From Tetrapyrgos nigripes (Eukaryota; Basidiomycota; Agaricomycetes; Agaricales; Campanellaceae), in assembly GCA_013368315.1 (NCBI GenBank), contig JAACJM010000163.1, positions 1 through 64,000 of the forward strand: a stretch of 64,000 bases of DNA. Direction: 5' to 3'. Of this stretch, positions 57,106-64,000 are shown one piece after another (positions within the stretch are counted from its first letter, which is position 1; each line of letters opens with the position of its first letter). Made by a program: the position numbers and the translations under genes. The notes under the pieces are model-generated. The model made no database searches, was not told where the DNA came from, and worked only from the letters and a program-made list of their open reading frames with translations.

Positions 57106-58560
57106 TTCAGCACATGCCGTACCCATATATTCCTTCATATTTCCATATCTGTCACCCTTACATCATTCACTGCCTAAGCCCAGAAACCCTCAGAGGGTTT
57201 TTTGATTATACCTATGTGCACCCCCACCCTATTCTATTTCCGTTTTATTTATTATGTCAATTATCCATTCTGTTCATCGCTCCACATTTATATTCGTTGT
57301 TTAGCATTTGATTTGTTTATTCTATTCACTGTTTGGGACTCGTGATCATTTAGTATATTTAGTTATATGAGCACCATAGTTAGTTGCGGAGTCTTGATAC
57401 AGGAGTTGGTATAGGTAGTGTTCTTCTGTACTCAAGCCTTAGAATTGATCTTGTTGTTGTTTCCTCTCCACATTGCGAATTGAGGAAGATGTGTACTACA
57501 CTTGTGCATGGTGAATCTAGTCAGACAACTCTCTCAGGAGTCACAGTTGTCTCGTATCCTTTATAAGGATTCTCATTCTACATTCACTATCCATTGTTGT
57601 TCTCCTTGGCCTAGGTCTTTGCTGTCATCTCGGTTCCATACAGGTGTGTAGATTGATCCACCAGCAGCTCGGATCTTTGGTCTTGTAGGCTTAGGATCAG
57701 TGGGTGAGTGGTGTCACTCCCCCTCACCAAAGCCACCCCTAGGTTCCAGACTCCTCCTGGGGCATCCTCCCCTCATCAACAAGCCCATTCAGCATCGAGA
57801 GGTTTAGCCTGGCTCAAAGGTCCATGACACTCTACAAGCTTTCTTCTCAACAACTTACTTGGTGAGCTGCCCTGTGTTGAACTGGTGCATTACATGCAGC
57901 CATCAGCCTTCCATGTAGAACAATGAAATATGTAGATCAATAGATACTTGTAAGAACAATAAGTAATTACCATCATTGATCTATCATATATAGTAAATAC
58001 ATCATTCTCATTGTTACAGTAGTCATATGTAGTCATATGAGTAGCCCCCATATCACATGTATTTACTCCCTCTCAAAGGTATATAAGGGGCTTGTAGATG
58101 GCCCCCAAATAATAAGTTTAATACTTACTAATTCCGATGAACAGCTACAGTTCAAATGTCTCAAAGCTTCAGCAGGAAGCGACAGACATACAAGTTGCAG
58201 TAGTTTTGATTGAAAGAATAAATGTCAGTGTTTTTCAAGTTCATGTTAAAGCACCCTGATAAAGCTCACCATACAGTATCTCATTGGAGATGGAATTATT
58301 GTCTGGAGAGCATGGATTATGTTCTCCCAAAATCTTCCATTCTGTATGCTGGTGTCATTTGTGAGTGCACTAGCAGTGACCCATGCGATGCACGTCGTAA
58401 GCCATGTCTACTTCACACGGAAGAGTCCATCATTGTAAGAAGGGGTACAAATGTGTATTGTGAAGTCTGGAATGCTTAATTATAACATAAAACTAAGAGA
58501 CTGGTCTGAAAGCCGCTTTCTGGAATTATATAGTAAGTAGAGGAACAATGAAATGAGAAA
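57106..58560. other. Intergenic stretch, no firm gene
   Basis: An 85-codon plus ORF (58222-58479) has an odd Cys-rich end (VICECTSSDPCDARRKPCLL) but no signal peptide or relatives I know. TATATAAGGGGC near 58,080 and a pair of CATATGTAGTCATATGAG strings near 58,025 may mark another LTR. I could not define borders. Confidence 0.35.
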
Positions 58561-58566
58561 ATGTCT

Positions 58567-59607
58567 CTAGGAAGAAGAGGTGGATGACCCCTGGTCGTGG
58601 TCCTCGGGGCTGAATTTTCTCTTGGGTGTGGGACTCGGTGTGTAATCACCATAATTGAATTTCAGACGTTTGTTGGCCGGAGTAGAAGGCCCTGTCATTG
58701 ATTTATCAATATTTATTATGGGACCAAGTATACAGTGAAAACTCACCAGGAGTAGATGGCGGAGGAGGCAAAGATTTTCGGCTGGTTGGCGGGGCATAAG
58801 GACGACCGAGAAAGGTGACTTTATCGAGTTCGGCATCAAAGTGATCAACCATCCCATCTGATGGCTTTCTGTGAACCATGTGAAGCCAACCTTCACAGCA
58901 AACATATGTCCCAATGCTAACCTTGGGTGTCCGATCGCCAGCCCATCGAGCAGTGTGTGGAACAACATAGCTTACTGGGAAAATTGGGGAAGGGTTGGAA
59001 ACAGGCACAGACTTAGCTTTCCCTTTGCCATTCTCATCCTTTACTGGCTTAGGGAGCAAGACCTGCGTGTACACATTGGGAGAGACCTCAATCTTCTTGT
59101 CCTCTGCAGTACGGTCATAAGAGGCAGTGACTCCACAGACTGAGAGATATGGCCAGCACTTTGGGTCTACACTGTCTACCGGAATCATCTGTCCACATGT
59201 AAATAAATGAATGAGCTGAACTCAGACTGCACATAGACAAAAGAAGAGCGAACCTCAACAATATCACCAGTGAGAACATAATCCTTGAGTTCCATCCCTT
59301 CACTGAGTCTAGTGGGATCGCAAAAATCCTCCATACAGGCAATCTGATGAAAGAAACCCAGTTAGTAAGAACGAAACAGAGATCAATAGGAAATACTCAC
59401 ATTTACCCAGACGAAGTATGTGCGAGGGTCCTCAGGATCAAAGATCATTTTGTCTGCATTGAAATAGCGAAGTAGAGCAACAGACGCAGACTGAGAAGTC
59501 GGGTCATCATAGAAGAAGAAATGGGCATTGAAGAGGATGGATTGGCCACCGTCAGAGCGTGCATTCTCCAAGACAGCAATCCCAGAAAGTGTAGCACAGC
59601 CAGACAT
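58567..59607 (-). CDS. Intact four-exon gene of unknown function beside the Helitron
   Basis: Exons 59607-59401, 59343-59254, 59188-58747 and 58691-58567 join in frame to 287 residues (introns 57, 65, 55 nt; the second has an unusual GTTCGC donor). It starts MSGCATLSGIAVLENARSDG, has a compact beta-rich looking N-terminal part (SVALLRYFNADKMIFDPEDP RTYFVWVN), a middle with VLTGDIVEMIPVDSVDPKCW PYLSVCG, a second block (VSIGTYVCCEGWLHMVHRKP), and a basic low-complexity tail (TPANKRLKFNYGDYTPSPTP KRK). The alternation of short strands could be an OB-like fold, which would fit the single-strand binding proteins some Helitrons carry, but no motif proves this. A minus-strand TATAAAAA at 59,713-59,706 lies upstream. 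The gene shares orientation with the Helitron 580 bp away. Confidence 0.65.
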
Positions 59608-59705
59608 AATGATAGAGTTATTGAGAGAGATGCGAGAAGAGAAATGAGAAGAGAGTAGAGAGTAGAGAAGCTCTAGGTCTTGCAGATTGCGGTCAGAGCA
59701 TAGGG

Positions 59706-59713
59706 TTTTTATA
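59706..59713 (-). promoter_or_regulatory. TATA box of the 58.6-59.6 kb gene
   Basis: On the minus strand TATAAAAA lies 99 bp upstream of the start codon at 59607. Confidence 0.45.
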
Positions 59714-60186
59714 GCTGAATCCTACATCAATGAAGTCACTTCCAGAATTCTCATGGAAAAATCTGGAAACTTGTGGAAAAATGTAGGGAGTGCCCGAGCA
59801 AGGACATATACCAGTTCGGAGCATAGCGCGTTGAAGCGAAAGGCAACTCTTATGCAAATGCATGTGATCGTGTTGTGAGTTACATCATAACGAAAATTCG
59901 AGCACTGTCACTAAAAATAATCATGTCATTGAACATCAGGAAAAGTGTCCGTCAGGATAGGAAAGAGAAAGGGGATCTCTCCAGGGACTCATCCGCAGGA
60001 GACTACGAAAAGCAGCGGTTAAACAAAACCGGCCAAATTTTCGGCATAGAAGCTGAGCTCAACATGGAGCAGAAGTGGAAAGGGAATTCTCGATGCCAGA
60101 CGCTGCATGCATGGATGAAATTTGAGACACTAAAGAGCTTCTTTCGCTGTTGTCAACTAAAAAGCTATGTACATTAATTAGTTTGA
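59714..60186. other. Spacer between the four-exon gene and the Helitron frame
   Basis: A 100-codon plus ORF (59875-60177) is unrecognised and runs against both neighbours. No Helitron-type 3' hairpin with a CTRR end was found. Confidence 0.4.
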
Positions 60187-63100
60187 TTAATCTATTAATA
60201 CTTCTGGAAATACAATGTTTTGAGTTCTAGGAAGAGGTTGATCATCGGGAAGGAGAACTTTGATACGGTGCCCTGAAGTGGCCCGAGAGAAAGCAACATA
60301 GAGTTGTCCATGTGTAAATACAGGGACCCAAAGATCCAAGCCTACGTATCTGAGTGACTGGCCTTGTGATTTGTTGATGGTCATGCAGAAAGCCAGCCGG
60401 ACTGGGAACTGCTGCCTTTTCAGAGAGAATGGAAAGTCAGCATTCTTTGCAGAGGGAATGAGAGTGATTCGGGGTATAAGGGCAATTTCATTGTGATGAT
60501 CTCCTCCAAGGATTTTCACCTCCAGTACATGATCGCTTGAACAAAGTAAGACCATGCGAGTGCCGTTGCAAAGACCACGTGCAGGAGCAAGATTGCAGAG
60601 GAGAATCAGGGGACATCCTGGTTTGACATGCAGTTCACCAGGAGGGAGACCGGAAGCATCAAGAGAGCGTAATACTTCAGGTGGAATGGGATCATCATCA
60701 GGCCCATCAGCGCCTTGTTCCCTAACAATGGAATCAGCACTCATGTAAATGTGTTCATCCCCAGGGAGACAGCTGAGTAGCTCAGCATTAGTAGCATCAA
60801 CATCTGAATTCCGAGGTGCGAGAATTGCTTGATCCATGAAGAACTCTGGGGGTGGAGGTCAGGGTAGATTGCGTCAATGAGAGATCCTTCTGAAAGCACT
60901 CGCATATCTTGACATAGAGATATATGATTGTCTTGGGGGGAAAGATGGCGTCCATGTCCAATATCCAACAGCCATGATGCAAACTCGGACTCTCCTTCGG
61001 CACCACCCAGCTCTAGACGCATGTTCTGAGTGAGCTTCAATGGAATCACCAACGGCCACAGATATGACCGCTTGAGACACACCGACACAATATCCTCCTG
61101 CGATCCCTTCACAACAACTGGAAGAATCTGCTGAAAGTCCCCTCCAAACACTACTGTGATTCCTCCAAAGGGTCTTTCGTCGTCTCAGGTGTCACGGCAG
61201 GTCCTATCCAACGCCTCGAAAGCCATTCGGTTCTGCATGGGACTTTCATCCCATATAATGAGTCGAGTCTGCTGTAACAAATCTGCTCGAGGACTCTGCT
61301 TAGTGATGTTGCAAAGAGAATTGTCCGTCAGGCCATCTATGGGGATCTTGAACATGGAGTGAACAGTTCGGCCACCTGGAAGAAGAAGAGCAGCTATTCC
61401 TGTCGAAGCAACACATAGGCTGATCCAACCACGTGCTCGAGTAGCATGGCATATCGTCTTATAGACAAAAGTCTTGCCTGTTCCTCCAGGACCGTTGAGG
61501 AAGAATAGACGGCCATCTCTGGCCTCCAAGGAATCCATGACCTGCTGGTAGGCAGCCTTCTGTTCCGGGTTGTCCTCCATCAACTCCAGGTTTCCCTCAG
61601 CTCATGTCCTCTCTAACTCCCTGTCATAATCCAATTGTTCAGCAATGAAGGGATTATCAGTCTGCACAGCCCAATTTTGCTGTGGTAGAGGAATGTCAAA
61701 CTCCTCAAGAAAATGACCCGATTCCTGCAAGATTTGATCAAGGAGGTAGAGGCTGTAGTCGTAAGCATCTTCTGGAGTTGGATTGGTGCAGCCCATGACT
61801 CGTAAACAGTACTGTAAATTGTCACAGATATGCTCGTGAAAGTCGGTCCAGAGTTGACCCGGATGTTGAGGATTGCAGAAAAGGAGAATAGTCGCAAACA
61901 TTTGTCGTAAACTCTGTCCAGTCTGCATATGGGATGCTTCCTCCAGAGCCTTCCTCCATTCTCCATCGTCTTCCAATAAACCCCTTGCAAGACACGCTTC
62001 CCGAAAAGCAGGATATATGACATCTCTGTAGCTCTGAACATCTTCCCATGATTTCGGCCCCTTGACGACAGTCAGCAATGTTCGAAGATAGAACTGTTCA
62101 CCGGCATTGGGAGGAACATAATACATGCGACCCAATGCAAAACCTCTCTCTCTTGGTTTCCAGTGCTTGCTATTCTTCCACACGAAGTGCTGAGGGAATT
62201 CCTGGTAGGTGTACTTTCGCGCGACTTCACCAATTACTCGATCTGCGTTGGCTTTGAAGAAGGCTGTGAGCATGCTCTTCTCCTCCCGAATACATCCATG
62301 AAGAGTGTCTGGGTGTTCATCAGGATTGAAACACACCAAATGCTGGCCTGGCAGGTGAACGGCAAGGCGAACAACGTTAGGCTGTTGGCCGTGCACGTCA
62401 AAATGGAATATCCGCCAAAGTCCCTGTGAGGCTGAAAAATAACGACCCTCGATGAATTGCTTGATTTCGTCTACCTCGACAGCCAAGGTGCCTCGATCAG
62501 GCCCTTTATTGATGTATTTTACTGTACATTTGACAGTTTTGAAAGACGTAGCGCATTCGACATTGATGTGGCAGCAGTACTTTGCTGAAAGGTAGGGGTT
62601 ATATGGGACAATCCAGCGGTTATCGATTTTGTGGTGACCGACTTCGTATTCTCGTCCATCATCAGGTCTATGATAGAGTGGATACCCGTCCTGATCCATG
62701 GATGTGCCAGATTGAAACGCCTTGGGAAAGTTCTTCGTGCATTTACCATTCTCCATGCACTGAGCCTGCGTGTTAAGGGCACTGCAAGGACCATGGATCA
62801 TACACTTCTTCACCACCTCAAACAACACTGGCTCTGTTTCGGGATACAGCCATCTCGCCCAAATTGCAGTATCAATGGCTGAAGGACTGCGCAACTTATA
62901 GTCGCGATGGAGAAAGATTAGCAGGTGCATATGGGGAAGTCCGCGTTTCTGAAATTTGATTGTGTAGACATAGCCTGCTAGAGGTCCAAATATCTGCCGG
63001 ACATCCTCTAATAATGCATCCCTTTTCAACCTGAAGACTCAAGTGACCAGATCAGGACAGTCCACTGCAGTCTGACCTGGAAGCAATTCCCTCACGATCT

Positions 63101-64000
63101 CGGGGCATGTTGGGTCTGCAGTCATGGTGAGGAAAATATCGCAATTGCCATAGCGTCCTGGTATCGCTGGTGCATGTGTCGTGGTCCACCAATGTATGAT
63201 GATGGAAGAATTTTATGCTGGCCAATGCTGTTGAGATCTGCATCTCGGGCAAGGGCATCCTCTAGTCCCTGATACAGCGACGCTCGGAGCTGGTCTTGAT
63301 GATTGCGTAGATAGTCCAGGCGGTTCTGATCTGCACTGGCCCATAAGTCCACTGCATAGCGTTGTAAATAGTGGAGAACTCGTTGCGACGTGGATGAAGC
63401 CGGAAAGAAGCATAGCAGGTCTGGGTAAGTCGACGTGGCTCCTCCTCCTCAGGTTGATGCAATCGAAGACCCCAATGCCACCCTGACTCACCTTGAGGAA
63501 ACAGAAGGACATAATGAAGCAGGGCATAAGCCGCATGTCCATCATTTATCTGCCGCAACCCTATTTCTCGCCGGAATTCTCCCTCTTCAATAACTTCTGG
63601 CCAAAGACTATCAGTAGCCTGGCTACCATTGTCAGGAACAATTGCTGCAACTTCATCAGCAGTGGGGAGATTGTAGCGCCGTCTATCCTGGCCTGGCATG
63701 ACTCATAGACAGATTGTATAGTCTGGTGCATCCTGGTGTTGTCGGAGAACTTCATAGGCATGCTGATAAATTTGAGAGTAGGGGTTGGCATTCTGGAGAA
63801 GGACCTGCAAGTTCTCCATGGTGTCACGTCGAAGATTACCGTTCCTATGCATTCGGTACTGGAGACCAACCTGAGGGTCGATAATGTAAAGCTGAGCATA
63901 TGACGGAGCAGTCCCTTCTCATGGTAGTAATGTTCCAGTCAGATGTTTTAATTCTCCATGTATTCTAAAAACAGGAGGTCCACACCCACGATGATTGATA
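60187..64000 (-). pseudogene. Helitron Rep-helicase gene, decayed, continuing past the window
   Basis: Read leftwards: the N-terminal Helitron part (LYIIDPQVGLQYRMHRNGN type, then RREIGLRQINDGHAAYALLH), the Rep nuclease with the HxH metal site in KFQKRGLPHMHLLIFL, and the Tyr region VKCTVKYINKGPDRG. Then the Pif1 helicase: Walker [75 protein letters not shown], ending at 60187. One of the two catalytic Tyr positions reads Cys (VKCTVKY). TGA stops follow LVT (63,030), LERT (61,602) and CRDT (61,185); frameshifts lie near 63,130, 63,330 and 60,850. Rolling-circle transposition cannot be driven by this copy. Confidence 0.9.

Noticed and set aside
58500..58540. Hairpin GAAAGC-CGCTTTC as a Helitron 3' end
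   Set aside because: The stem is short and no CTRR end followed by T lies at the right distance on the minus strand.

Overview
The window looks like genomic DNA of a filamentous basidiomycete, most probably an Agaricomycete. Introns of about 45-65 nt with GT...CTAAC...AG signals interrupt almost every host gene. The recognisable proteins are mushroom-type families: a DUF6534-like membrane protein, a 'glycopeptide'-type small secreted protein, a lineage-type seven-TM protein and a URC1-like GTP cyclohydrolase II relative. The mobile elements are the usual Agaricomycete set: Ty3 chromoviruses, Ty1/copia, a crypton-like tyrosine recombinase, PIF/Harbinger, Tc1/mariner, hAT MITEs and Helitron. 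No rRNA, tRNA or CRISPR was recognised. Far more of the window is transposon than host gene.

Layout. 1-14 kb: an mtHsp70 fragment, a 30-bp tandem repeat, a tyrosine recombinase with one nonsense codon, a DUF6534-like membrane gene with a 14-nt microexon, a complete hAT MITE, many copies of short dispersed repeats (some with a tRNA-like promoter), and an unknown Cys-cluster gene with a truncated tandem copy beside it. 14-38 kb: a nested retroelement stack. A copia element (LTR from 14,050) is split by a full-length chromovirus A (17,147-35,982, minus strand, TSD CAAAG) and by a solo LTR (36,090-36,545). Element A is itself split by chromovirus B (18,914-26,478, plus strand), by a solo LTR carrying a Tc1 element (30,523-32,585), by another solo LTR (29,251-29,697) and by an unidentified 1.65-kb insertion in its 5' LTR. 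B's 3' LTR holds a further solo LTR. Without their insertions A and B are both about 7.0 kb.

38-58 kb: a second hAT MITE, a fold-back Tc1/mariner derivative with about 420-bp inverted ends, a decayed URC1-like gene, an intact eight-exon 7TM gene (46.1-47.5 kb), an intact four-exon secreted-protein gene (49.7-50.4 kb), and a near-complete two-gene PIF/Harbinger element (53,733-56,734, TSD TTA) sitting inside an older LTR-like repeat. 58-64 kb: an intact four-exon gene of unknown function next to a decaying Helitron Rep-helicase gene that runs off the right edge.

Two patterns link the elements. First, most premature stops are TGA where CGA (Arg) is expected, in unrelated elements (copia, chromovirus, Tc1, Helitron, tyrosine recombinase); this is the expected mark of C-to-T decay at methylated CpG. 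Second, the chromoviruses have no tRNA primer site of the usual TGG... type. The sequence beside their 5' LTR is instead complementary over 10 nt to the predicted 5' end of their own transcript, as in self-primed Tf1/sushi elements. Gene models were built by eye from splice signals and reading phase, so exon borders are predictions.
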